A DNA stretch of 64,000 bases from HGM04593 sp045591315. Lineage in GTDB: Bacteria > Bacteroidota > Bacteroidia > Bacteroidales > Bacteroidaceae. The stretch is taken from the NCBI GenBank assembly GCA_045591315.1, contig JAZNSN010000081.1, positions 124,001 to 188,000 on the forward strand. The letters run 5' to 3'. This document shows positions 44,180-52,346 of the stretch, piece by piece. Each line of letters begins with the position of its first letter. Position 1 is the first letter of the stretch. The position numbers and the translations under genes are program-made. Under the pieces are notes generated by a model. That model was not told the DNA's origin and ran no database searches. It worked only from the letters and a program-made list of their open reading frames with translations.

Positions 44180-44542
44180 ATGATATCTATAGTTTCAATA
44201 GTAGCTCTTATAGCTATCTATTCTTTGATCGCGATAGTGAAAGTTGTTTTTTCTAAGGACGGAGGAGTAGAGGTTAAGCCTGATATCGGGGAGGCTTTTC
44301 CGTCGATAGAGCCTCTTGACCCGATTGAAGAACCGTCTCCTGTGGAAAAGACCAGTAAAAAGAGCACAGTCAGGACTTTCTGTACGGCTCCTGATAACCG
44401 CAGGATTTTTTTGAATCCTGGTACTGAAGAACCGAAACCGGCATCAAATGAGAATCAAAAGGCTGATAAGATAATGATGAAGAGCAAGTCAGATGCAAAG
44501 AGGGCATTCATATATTCCGAAGTCTTTAACAGAAAATATTGA
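44180..44542 (+). CDS. Small membrane-anchored protein of unknown function
   Basis: A 120-residue protein I do not recognise. Residues ~3-24 (SIVSIVALIAIYSLIAIVKVVF) form one membrane helix. The rest is hydrophilic and low in predicted structure: a Pro/Glu-rich part (PSIEPLDPIEEPSPVEK), then a basic part rich in Lys and Ser, ending in IYSEVFNRKY. It starts six bases after the thioesterase stop and ends just before the CoA-transferase gene, so it is very likely co-transcribed with both. Confidence 0.75.
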   Translation: MISIVSIVALIAIYSLIAIVKVVFSKDGGVEVKPDIGEAFPSIEPLDPIEEPSPVEKTSKKSTVRTFCTAPDNRRIFLNPGTEEPKPASNENQKADKIMMKSKSDAKRAFIYSEVFNRKY

Positions 44543-44568
44543 CAGACAAACATTTAAACACGAATAAA

Positions 44569-46056
44569 ATGAGCTACCGTATTATTACAGCCCAAGAGGC
44601 TGCATGCTACATCAACGATGGTGACGGAGTCGGGATAAGCGGTTTTACGCTTTCCGGTACTCCAAAGACCGTGCTTCCTGAGGTCGCAAAACGTGCAGAG
44701 GAGGCTCATGCGGCCGGCAAGCCTTTCATGATAAACCTCTATTCCGGCGCTTCTACCGGTGATGCTATTGACGGGGCATTGACACGTGCCAATGCTATAC
44801 GTTTTCGTGCTCCTTTCATCTCTAACCCTACAATCCGTAATTCCATAAATGCGAAAGGAATTACATATACCGATCTTCACCTCTCTCTTATGGCGCAGGA
44901 CTTGCGTTATGGCTATCTGGGCAAGGTCGATGTTGCAATACTTGAGGCAATTGACATAACCCCCGACGGAAAGGTCTATCTTACGACTGCCGGTGGTATA
45001 GGTCAGACAGTCGCAAATCTTGCCGACAGGATAATAATTGAGAGAAATACATTCCATCATACTATGGGCCTGCACGATGTGTATGAGCCTCTTGACCCGC
45101 CTTGCCGCAGGGAGATACCGATATTCAATGCTTCGGACCGCGTAGGCAAGCCTTATGTGCAGGTCGATCCTAAAAAGGTCGTGGGTATAGTTGAGGTGTG
45201 TCTTCCAAATGAGCAGGTCGTCTTCAAGGAGCTTGACCCCGTAACACGCAAGATCGGCGAGAATGTAGTCGATTTCATCATAAGTGATATCAGGCGCGGA
45301 ACGATACCGGCTGCCGGTCTCCCGATACAGAGCGGAATCGGAAACGTGGCCAATGCTGTTCTCAAAGGACTTGAAGACTGTACAGAGATTCCGCCTCTCG
45401 ACCTCTATTCCGAGGTGTTGCAGGATTCTGTCATCAAACTCATGGAACTTGGGCGCGTGAAAGCCGGCAGTACCTGTTCACTCTCTTTGAGCCAGGAGTG
45501 CCTGCAGCACGTGTATGACAATCTTGATTTCTTCAAGGAGCGTCTTATTCTGCGTCCGTCCGAGATTTCCAATCATCCCGAAATCATACGCCGTTTGGGA
45601 ATAATTGCGATGAACACTGCAATAGAGGTTGATCTTTACGGTTGCGTGAATTCGTCGCATATTTGCGGAACACGCCTTATGAACGGCATAGGCGGTTCGG
45701 GAGACTTTGCACGCAATGCGTTTGTTTCAATATTCACATGTCCTTCTACCCAAAAGGGCGGAATGATAAGTTCTATCGTTCCTATGGTTACGCATGCCGA
45801 CCATACCGAACACGATGTACGTGTGGTGGCAACGGAATGGGGTGTCGCCGACCTACGTGGCAAGGGACCTGATGAACGTGCCAAACTGCTTATTGAGAAG
45901 TGTGCCCATCCTGACTACAAGAACCTTCTTTGGGATTACCTGAAGATTGCAAAGTGCGGCCATATTTCGCATAACGTGGCTGCTGCGCTTGCCATGCATG
46001 CAACATTCGAGCGTGAAGGCGATATGAGGAATACCGATTGGAGCAAGTTTGTATGA
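44569..46056 (+). CDS. Acetyl-CoA hydrolase/transferase family protein (succinate/acetate CoA-transferase)
   Basis: A 495-residue family I CoA-transferase. Members swap CoA between acetate or propionate and succinate, which suits fermentation by Bacteroidales. Glu282 in LYSEVLQDS is the probable nucleophile forming the glutamyl-CoA intermediate. Other family hallmarks are GIGNVANAVLKGL, AIEVDLYGCVNSSHICG, GIGGSGDFARNAF and VVATEWGVADLRGK. The frame runs back to a TTG at 44539, but ATG 44569 (MSYRIITAQEA) is the better start. True substrate preference cannot be read from sequence. Confidence 0.9.
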   Translation: MSYRIITAQEAACYINDGDGVGISGFTLSGTPKTVLPEVAKRAEEAHAAGKPFMINLYSGASTGDAIDGALTRANAIRFRAPFISNPTIRNSINAKGITYTDLHLSLMAQDLRYGYLGKVDVAILEAIDITPDGKVYLTTAGGIGQTVANLADRIIIERNTFHHTMGLHDVYEPLDPPCRREIPIFNASDRVGKPYVQVDPKKVVGIVEVCLPNEQVVFKELDPVTRKIGENVVDFIISDIRRGTIPAAGLPIQSGIGNVANAVLKGLEDCTEIPPLDLYSEVLQDSVIKLMELGRVKAGSTCSLSLSQECLQHVYDNLDFFKERLILRPSEISNHPEIIRRLGIIAMNTAIEVDLYGCVNSSHICGTRLMNGIGGSGDFARNAFVSIFTCPSTQKGGMISSIVPMVTHADHTEHDVRVVATEWGVADLRGKGPDERAKLLIEKCAHPDYKNLLWDYLKIAKCGHISHNVAAALAMHATFEREGDMRNTDWSKFV

Positions 46057-46604
46057 TGAACAGGAAAAAGCTTGTCACCGAAATGGGACGCATAGGGCGC
46101 GAGACATTCATCGAGTCTGAGAAACTGCCGCTTGTAGTCGTGCTCGACAATGTACGTAGCCTGCATAATGTAGGCTCTGTCTTCCGTACAGGCGATGCTT
46201 TCCGTGTTGAGAGCATAATTCTGTGCGGAATTACTGCAACACCTCCGCATGCAGAAATCCACAAGACAGCACTAGGCGCAGAAGATGTCGTCTCTTGGCA
46301 ATATTTCGAATCGGCTTTGGATGCTGTAGGGCAGCTTCGGGCTCAAGGCTACAAGGTATATTCAATAGAACTATGCGAGGGAAGCATGCCGTTGCAGTCT
46401 TTTGAGGCTGTCCGTGGTGAAAAGTACGCTGTCGTGTTAGGGAATGAAGTGAAAGGTGTGCAGCAGGAGGTGGTGGATTCCTCATGCGGTGCAATAGAGA
46501 TTCCCCAGTTTGGTACCAAGCACTCTCTGAACGTTTCGGTAACTGCCGGAATGGTCATCTGGGAGTTTGCAAAGAAATTAGGGTTGGTAATAAGCAATGG
46601 TTAA
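46053..46604 (+). CDS. SpoU/TrmH family RNA 2'-O-methyltransferase
   Basis: A 183-residue SPOUT methyltransferase. The three SpoU motifs are present: VVLDNVRSLHNVGSVFRTGDAF, YAVVLGNEVKGVQQEV and HSLNVSVTAGMVIWEFAK, which form the knotted SAM site. Short SpoU enzymes of this type modify tRNA or rRNA ribose; the site is unknown. Its ATG overlaps the stop of the CoA-transferase gene by four bases. Confidence 0.9.
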   Translation: MMNRKKLVTEMGRIGRETFIESEKLPLVVVLDNVRSLHNVGSVFRTGDAFRVESIILCGITATPPHAEIHKTALGAEDVVSWQYFESALDAVGQLRAQGYKVYSIELCEGSMPLQSFEAVRGEKYAVVLGNEVKGVQQEVVDSSCGAIEIPQFGTKHSLNVSVTAGMVIWEFAKKLGLVISNG

Positions 46605-46680
46605 AAGCTCAACAAACAGTCTGTAGTTCCTTTTTTAATGCGTGTATCTGCTGCAATTTTTAAAAAGATAAGGATTTTTT

Positions 46681-46711
46681 TTTGTAAGTATTGAGGAATC
46701 TCATACTTTTG
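46681..46711 (+). promoter_or_regulatory. Promoter of the PEGA protein gene, with long leader
   Basis: -33 TTTG (46681-46684), a 19-base spacer and -7 TACTTTTG (46704-46711), a full consensus match. The downstream ATG at 46889 leaves a leader of about 170 bases. The leader contains a 7-bp inverted repeat AGTGAAC/GTTCACT (46767-46773 with 46796-46802). Confidence 0.68.
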
Positions 46712-46888
46712 CTGTAGAAACAATAAATGATTGCTTATGGCTCTTTTGTAGGTCAATTGTTGGGGGAGTGAACAGTCTTGTTGTTTATCGGTAAAGTTCA
46801 CTGGATAAAAGTGTTGAATTTTTACTAATCAAATATTTAGATGTTTAACTTGTCTCAAGATATTTATGGGACATTAATTATTACAAAC

Positions 46889-47575
46889 ATGAAAAATTAT
46901 TTCTTTACAGCTATTATCTGTTGCGTAGCATTGTTTGCAACATCATTAACCGCAAATGCAGCGAAGAAGATTACTATCAAGACAATTCCGGAGAGTGCGC
47001 AGATTTGGATTGACGGCCAGCATGTCGGTACTGGTACATATCAAGTGAAATTTGATAAGAACAATGAATTTTATCTTGTTTCTGTATTGGCTCCTGGCTA
47101 TATTGGGCGCAGATATCGTTTGCTTAAGAGCAATCCGCAAAAGACGGTTGTTTACACTCTTCCAAAATCAGAAGCTTATGAAGCCTCTTCGTCAGGCGAG
47201 GACATCGGTGTAGAACCTAACAAGTGGATGGATATAACTTGTCGCAAGGGGTTGAAAGAAGATGTAATCTGGAAACGTCTGATGAATGTTGTTACCAGCT
47301 ATTTCGATAATGTAGAAGTCAGGGACAAGAGTGCAGGGTGGATTAAAACAGGATGGGCTATCAATAAGTTCCGATATGAAACTGTAAGAACACGTTTAGA
47401 GATTAGAATGTCTTTTACAGATGAAGATGTGGTTTCATATCGTGCTCGAATTATTACAGAAATAAAGGATAATGACTGCAAAGGATCAAATTGTTATAAC
47501 AAATATGAACGTACAATGCGTCGTTACGAACCAATGATCCAAGAGCTGCAGACCTCTGTTGGTGGTGGTGAATAA
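46889..47575 (+). CDS. Exported PEGA-domain protein
   Basis: A 228-residue protein with a signal peptide (MKNYFFTAIICCVALFATSLTANA). It is followed by a PEGA domain (KKITIKTIPESAQIWIDGQHVGTG to about residue 90), a small beta fold common on surface-layer and envelope proteins. The C-terminal ~130 residues (WMDITCRKGLKEDVIWKRLMNVV..., with two Cys in DNDCKGSNCYNKY) are unrecognised. The open frame extends to 46841, but that would put 16 hydrophilic residues ahead of the signal peptide, so ATG 46889 is chosen. Confidence 0.78.
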   Translation: MKNYFFTAIICCVALFATSLTANAAKKITIKTIPESAQIWIDGQHVGTGTYQVKFDKNNEFYLVSVLAPGYIGRRYRLLKSNPQKTVVYTLPKSEAYEASSSGEDIGVEPNKWMDITCRKGLKEDVIWKRLMNVVTSYFDNVEVRDKSAGWIKTGWAINKFRYETVRTRLEIRMSFTDEDVVSYRARIITEIKDNDCKGSNCYNKYERTMRRYEPMIQELQTSVGGGE

Positions 47576-47603
47576 GAATCAGTAATATTGTAATATTTGT
47601 ATT

Positions 47604-48302
47604 ATGAACCGTATTTTTTTGACAATTGTACTGGCTGTATTCTCAATGATGGCTTCAGCCCAGTTTGAATCAAAGGGTGAATATCAGCTTAAATATGTGC
47701 CGACAAACGACCCTCAATATTTCTGGGACCAATATAAAGTGAAAAAGGCCGAGGTTGTTGTTGATAAGGACAAACTCACATTGGAATCCAAACAGGAAGG
47801 ATTGAGAGTCATCACGCATGCAGAGTTCGATTTCAATCCTGGAACACAGGACTTTATATTCGAATATGTGTTCAAGCCCTCTGATATTGATGATGAGAAG
47901 CCTTTTGGTATTGTCTTTGATTTTAATAACGAAGATAATTACTCTTTGATTACTTTTTCGGAGAAGGGCTTTGTGTATCAGGTCTGCGAAAAAGGTGAAT
48001 TCTCTATAGTAAAACGCGGAACATACAAGCGGTCATCCAATAAAAGGCTTTTTGAAGGCGAAGAGTATGCAAGTGAGTTGAAATCGATATTGAAAGATAA
48101 GGATATGTTCGATGTAACTATAGTCAAAGAGCAGGGCAAGTTCTACTTGTTGGTTAATAACGTTGAGATTGCAGTCTTTAGAAATGTTAAGATTGAAAAT
48201 CCTAATTTCGGATTCTATATTGGTACAAAGATGAAGCTTGATGCCTATTGCGTGTTGTATTCTACAATCTATTACGGTGATGATGATGAGGAGGAGGAGT
48301 AA
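47604..48302 (+). CDS. Exported beta-sandwich protein, possibly lectin-like
   Basis: A 232-residue protein with a signal peptide (MNRIFLTIVLAVFSMMASAQ). The remainder alternates hydrophobic and polar residues with FEYVFKPSDIDDEKPFGIVFDFNNEDNYSL and FYLLVNNVEIAVFRNVKIENPNFGFYIG, which looks like a concanavalin/LamG-type jelly roll of about 190 residues. The tail is very acidic (DDDEEEE). No catalytic residues can be assigned. It is 28 bases downstream of the PEGA gene and ends at a strong terminator, so the two probably form an operon and may act together at the envelope. Confidence 0.65.
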   Translation: MNRIFLTIVLAVFSMMASAQFESKGEYQLKYVPTNDPQYFWDQYKVKKAEVVVDKDKLTLESKQEGLRVITHAEFDFNPGTQDFIFEYVFKPSDIDDEKPFGIVFDFNNEDNYSLITFSEKGFVYQVCEKGEFSIVKRGTYKRSSNKRLFEGEEYASELKSILKDKDMFDVTIVKEQGKFYLLVNNVEIAVFRNVKIENPNFGFYIGTKMKLDAYCVLYSTIYYGDDDEEEE

Positions 48303-48330
48303 AATCCTGTTATAGCATAAGCAATATAGT

Positions 48331-48371
48331 CAGAAGTCGGCTAAAGTCAAAAACTATTTAGCCGGCTTCTG
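48331..48371 (+). terminator. Terminator after the PEGA/lectin-like pair
   Basis: A 15-bp stem with one G-T wobble (48331-48345 with 48357-48371; core CGGCTAAA/TTTAGCCG), followed by TCTTTT. It starts 29 bases after the stop codon. Confidence 0.85.
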
Positions 48372-48526
48372 TCTTTTATAATATCCATTATAGCAAATAG
48401 TGCAATACGTATGTGATTCTGCCTTTGCTATTCCAGTTTCCTTGTTACTTGTTGTGCCTTATACTTTTGTGTATATAAGTAAGATAAATTATAGAAAGCA
48501 ATACATAATAAATTGGAAAAATAAAG

Positions 48527-48534
48527 TATCTTTG
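48527..48534 (+). promoter_or_regulatory. Candidate -7 box for the ABC exporter gene
   Basis: TATCTTTG matches TAnnTTTG and ends 28 bases before the ATG at 48563. No clear -33 box; the surrounding 80 bases are very AT-rich. Confidence 0.5.
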
Positions 48535-48562
48535 CAAATAAATATCAAACAATAGAACAACA

Positions 48563-50404
48563 ATGAAGGATTTTTTTAAGATTCTGAAACGTTACGTACC
48601 TCCATACAAAAAGTATTTGCTGCTGTCTCTGCTCTTTACATTGTTGTCGGCAATACTGAATATATTCTCATTCATGGTGATAATACCAGTATTGCAGATT
48701 CTGTTTAAGATAAACAATGTGTCAGCAGCTTCGTTTATTCCATGGAGTGAAATGAATACGGACAATGTGAAGGATGTGCTGATGAACAATGGTGTATATT
48801 ACCTGCAGGGAATCAGTGAAGAGTATGGAGCAGCATTTGTATTGCTGTTGTTGGGAATTTTCCTCATATTCATGACATTCCTGAAGACTGCAAGCTATTT
48901 CGGTTCTTCTGCAGCCATCATCCCTTTGCGTACTGGCCTTATACGTGATATGCGCACTCAGTTGTATGACAAGATTGTAAATCTTCCAATAGGTTTCTTC
49001 ACCAACGAACGTAAAGGTGATATTATCACACGTATGACAGGTGATGTTACAATAGTGGAAAGTTCCATTGTAACATCATTCGATATGCTTATCAAGAACC
49101 CGATATTCATTATCATGTACTTTGCAACAATGTTGTATGTGAGCTGGGAACTTACGCTATTTACAATATGCGTGATACCGGCGCTTGGTTGGGTTATGGG
49201 AAATGTAGGCCGTAAGCTAAAAGCCAATTCACGTGTTGCACAACAGAAAATGGCAGAGACGACATCTCAGTTGGAAGAGACGCTTGGTGGCTTGCGTATA
49301 GTCAAGGCTTTCCTTGCCGAGAAGAAGATGTCGGCACGCTTCCTCAAATGCAGTAATGAACTCAGGGCCGCGGTAAGGAGCGTTACTACAAGGCAGGCTA
49401 TGGCTCATCCGATGAGTGAGTTCTTGGGGACAGTTGTCATAGTGATAGTGCTTTGGTTCGGCGGAACTCTTATTTTGAGTGAGAAGTCTCCGATATCGGC
49501 AGCAGAGTTCATTTATTACCTTATAATCCTTTATAGTATAATCAATCCGCTGAAAGACTTGTCGAAAGCATCATATACTATACCGCGCGGTCTCGCTTCT
49601 ATGGAGCGAATTGATGCTATTCTCAAGGCTAAGAATCCTATAGTTGACGGTAAAAAGGGTATAGAGATTCCGGATATGAAATACGGTATAGAGTATAAGG
49701 ACCTGTCATTTGAGTACACTTCGGGCCGTCCTGTTCTCAAGAATGTGAACTTGAAGATTGAGAAAGGCAAGACTGTTGCTCTTGTAGGCCAGTCTGGCAG
49801 CGGAAAATCAACTATGGTAGATCTCTTGCCGCGTTATTATGATGTAAAGCAGGGTTCAATCACCATTGACGGTATTGATATCAGGGATATGAAAGTAAAC
49901 TCTTTGCGTTCTCTTATCGGAAATGTGAATCAAGAAGCCATTCTGTTCAATGATACATTCTATAATAATATAACCTTTGGTGTAGAGAACGCAACAATGG
50001 AGCAGGTAATTGAGGCTGCTAAAATCGCGAATGCACATGACTTCATAATGGAAACCGAGAAGGGTTACAATACAAATGTCGGTGACCGCGGATGCCGTTT
50101 GTCCGGCGGTCAGCGTCAACGTATCAGTATCGCCCGTGCCATATTGAAGAATCCACCTATACTTATTCTTGATGAGGCCACATCGGCTCTTGATACCGAA
50201 AGTGAACGTCTTGTGCAGGAGGCTCTTGAGCGCTTGATGAAGAGCAGAACCACAATAGCTATCGCACACCGTCTATCGACAATCAAGAATGCGGACGAGA
50301 TATGTGTGCTCCGCGACGGTGAGATAGTAGAACGTGGCAAGCATGATGAACTCATACAGCTTGACGGCGTTTATAAACGTCTCAATGATATGCAGTCCTT
50401 GTAA
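48563..50404 (+). CDS. ABC exporter, fused permease and ATPase (MsbA-like)
   Basis: A 613-residue half-transporter. The membrane domain (six helices, about residues 20-340) is followed by an ATPase domain with Walker A VGQSGSGKST, the signature LSGGQRQRISIARAIL, Walker B ILILDEATSALD and the H-loop AHRLSTI. It has an unusually long first periplasmic loop (residues ~50-95) for the family. The type is that of lipid-A or drug exporters; no substrate can be named. Two further genes follow within 12 and 3 bases and may be co-transcribed. Confidence 0.9.
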   Translation: MKDFFKILKRYVPPYKKYLLLSLLFTLLSAILNIFSFMVIIPVLQILFKINNVSAASFIPWSEMNTDNVKDVLMNNGVYYLQGISEEYGAAFVLLLLGIFLIFMTFLKTASYFGSSAAIIPLRTGLIRDMRTQLYDKIVNLPIGFFTNERKGDIITRMTGDVTIVESSIVTSFDMLIKNPIFIIMYFATMLYVSWELTLFTICVIPALGWVMGNVGRKLKANSRVAQQKMAETTSQLEETLGGLRIVKAFLAEKKMSARFLKCSNELRAAVRSVTTRQAMAHPMSEFLGTVVIVIVLWFGGTLILSEKSPISAAEFIYYLIILYSIINPLKDLSKASYTIPRGLASMERIDAILKAKNPIVDGKKGIEIPDMKYGIEYKDLSFEYTSGRPVLKNVNLKIEKGKTVALVGQSGSGKSTMVDLLPRYYDVKQGSITIDGIDIRDMKVNSLRSLIGNVNQEAILFNDTFYNNITFGVENATMEQVIEAAKIANAHDFIMETEKGYNTNVGDRGCRLSGGQRQRISIARAILKNPPILILDEATSALDTESERLVQEALERLMKSRTTIAIAHRLSTIKNADEICVLRDGEIVERGKHDELIQLDGVYKRLNDMQSL

Positions 50405-50415
50405 AGCTGTTCCCA

Positions 50416-50955
50416 ATGAAGAGTGTGGCTTTGTTCTGTGCTGCATCAGACAATATTGAATCCTGGTACTTCGATGTTGCGCACGAGGTGGGTACAATGC
50501 TCGGTTCTATAGGTGCTGAACTTGTATATGGCGGTGCACGTTTCGGGCTTATGGAAGCCTCTGCCAGGGCGGCAAAGGCTGCAGGTGCGCATATTGTAGG
50601 TGTTGTTCCCGATATACTTGTAGAACGTGATAGGGTAAGCACGCTTCTTGATGAAAAGGTGCTATGCCGTAACCTCAGTGAGCGTAAGGATATAATGCTT
50701 CAGCTGAGCGAGGTGCTTGTAGCCCTGCCGGGAGGTGTCGGTACTCTTGACGAGATATTCCATGTGGCTGCTGCAGCGACGATAGGATACCATTGCAAGC
50801 GTGTTGTCCTTTACAATGCCGGTGGTTTCTGGAACACTCTTGTCGAGGCTCTGAAAGAGATGGAGAACAAGGGTTTCTTGCGGGGCGGTTTTGAAGAATA
50901 CATTTCTGTTGCAGAGAATATTGATGAATTGAGGGATTTTATAGAAAAGGCATAG
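50416..50955 (+). CDS. LOG family protein (TIGR00730 type)
   Basis: A 179-residue Rossmann-fold protein with both LOG motifs: GGARFGLMEASARA (binding the phosphate) and PGGVGTLDE (catalytic). Members hydrolyse nucleoside 5'-monophosphates to free base and ribose 5-phosphate, best known for making cytokinins, and older annotations call them lysine decarboxylases. It is 11 bases after the ABC gene and two before the kinase gene. Confidence 0.9.
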   Translation: MKSVALFCAASDNIESWYFDVAHEVGTMLGSIGAELVYGGARFGLMEASARAAKAAGAHIVGVVPDILVERDRVSTLLDEKVLCRNLSERKDIMLQLSEVLVALPGGVGTLDEIFHVAAAATIGYHCKRVVLYNAGGFWNTLVEALKEMENKGFLRGGFEEYISVAENIDELRDFIEKA

Positions 50956-50957
50956 TT

Positions 50958-51884
50958 ATGGGAAAGATTATAGGTATAGGCGAAACTGTCTTTGATATCC
51001 TGTTCAAGAATAACCAGCCAGTAAAGGCAGTTCCCGGTGGTTCGGTATATAACAGTATCATTTCACTGGGCAGAATGGGTGTGCAGGCATCCTTCATAAG
51101 CGAGGTCGGTGATGACAATATCGGCCGTATAATACTTGACCATCTGCATGACAGCGGTGTCGATTCTTCAGCAGTGTGTTCCTTTAGCGGAGGCAAGTCT
51201 CCGTTGGCTTTGGCATTTCTCAACGAGAGCAACGATGCCGACTATCTTTTTTATAAGGATTATCCCAATAATCGTCTTGAAGTGGATTTTCCGCATATTG
51301 AGCCTGGTGACATTGTTCTCTATGGTTCATATTTTGTACTGAATCCGGTACTTAGGACAAAGACAAAGGCGTTTCTTGAGTATGCACATGATAGAGGCGC
51401 TCTTCTCTATTATGATATAAACTTCCGTAAAAATCATGTTCACGAACGTATAAAGCTTGCAGAGGCATTGATAGAGAACCTTGAATTTGCCGACATTGTG
51501 CGTGGCTCGGCCGACGATTTTACATATCTTTATGATATGACCGATGCCGAAAAGATATATCGTGAGAAGATAAGGTTCTATTGTCCGAATTTTATCTTTA
51601 CAAGCGGAAGCGGCACTGTAAGGCTCTTCACCAAGGAGAGCTCATCGGAATATGATGTCAAGAAGGTAGAGGTTGTCAGCACTGTCGGTGCCGGTGACAA
51701 TTTCAATGCCGGTGTCGTTTATGGAATGCTGAAGCAGGGTGTCAGCCGTGACGGGCTTATAGACTTATCGCAAGAACAATGGGATGACATAATGTTATGC
51801 GGTCTCGATTTTAGTGCGCATGCTTGTACACTTCTGGAGAATTATATCGATAAGGAGTGGGCTGCCAGTTATAAAAATAAATAA
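50958..51884 (+). CDS. PfkB family carbohydrate kinase
   Basis: A 308-residue ribokinase-fold sugar kinase. It begins GIGETVFDILFKNNQPVKAVPGGSVYNSIISLGRMG (first PfkB signature region) and has the anion-hole motif TVGAGDNFNAGVVYGM with the catalytic Asp in GAGD. Fructokinase-like, but the sugar is not certain. It is coupled to the LOG gene (two-base gap), which might link ribose 5-phosphate or nucleoside salvage, though that is inference. Confidence 0.88.
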   Translation: MGKIIGIGETVFDILFKNNQPVKAVPGGSVYNSIISLGRMGVQASFISEVGDDNIGRIILDHLHDSGVDSSAVCSFSGGKSPLALAFLNESNDADYLFYKDYPNNRLEVDFPHIEPGDIVLYGSYFVLNPVLRTKTKAFLEYAHDRGALLYYDINFRKNHVHERIKLAEALIENLEFADIVRGSADDFTYLYDMTDAEKIYREKIRFYCPNFIFTSGSGTVRLFTKESSSEYDVKKVEVVSTVGAGDNFNAGVVYGMLKQGVSRDGLIDLSQEQWDDIMLCGLDFSAHACTLLENYIDKEWAASYKNK

Positions 51885-51888
51885 GGCA

Positions 51889-52302
51889 ATGAGAGGTCTG
51901 ATGCGTAAAATATCATATATGCTCATGCTCATGGCAATATCAATGCTCATGGGTATGCGTGTCATGCCTCATCATCATTGCGGGTGCAGTACAGCCGATG
52001 TTGCTTCAATACACTTCGGCATTACAGAATGTGACAAATGCGAGCATCATGGCTGTGATGAGGAAGAGGAGCATTCAGGGAGACTCTGTTATGATGCTTC
52101 GCTTTTCTATTTCCGTCTTGCCTCTGACGATACGTTTGTTGCAAAGAAATCCATTTTTCCGATACAGCTCATAGCATTGCTGAATATTTCGGCATTGGCT
52201 GACATGCCAGCCGTAAAACTGCAATGGTCTGAATTCCGGGAACATACTCCCCCGGAACAGGAGCTCTCTACACTTGCCCTTCGTGGGCCGCCTGCCGCAT
52301 AG
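51889..52302 (+). CDS. Small exported His/Cys-rich protein (DUF6769-like?) of a metal-efflux set
   Basis: A 137-residue protein. Residues ~1-27 form a signal or anchor segment (KISYMLMLMAISMLMGMR), then a metal-ligand-rich stretch HHHCGCSTADVASIHFG, ECDKCEHHGCDEEEEHSG, and a hydrophobic middle (FPIQLIALLNISALAD). The many His, Cys and Asp/Glu side chains and its place directly before the adaptor and RND pump suggest a periplasmic metal-binding or sensing partner. I associate it with DUF6769 only tentatively. The frame is open further back into the kinase gene, but ATG 51889, four bases after the kinase stop, is chosen. Confidence 0.6.
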   Translation: MRGLMRKISYMLMLMAISMLMGMRVMPHHHCGCSTADVASIHFGITECDKCEHHGCDEEEEHSGRLCYDASLFYFRLASDDTFVAKKSIFPIQLIALLNISALADMPAVKLQWSEFREHTPPEQELSTLALRGPPAA

Positions 52303-52346
52303 TTTCTGTGATTTGAAATTATGTATAATAAGGTTAAAAATTTACT

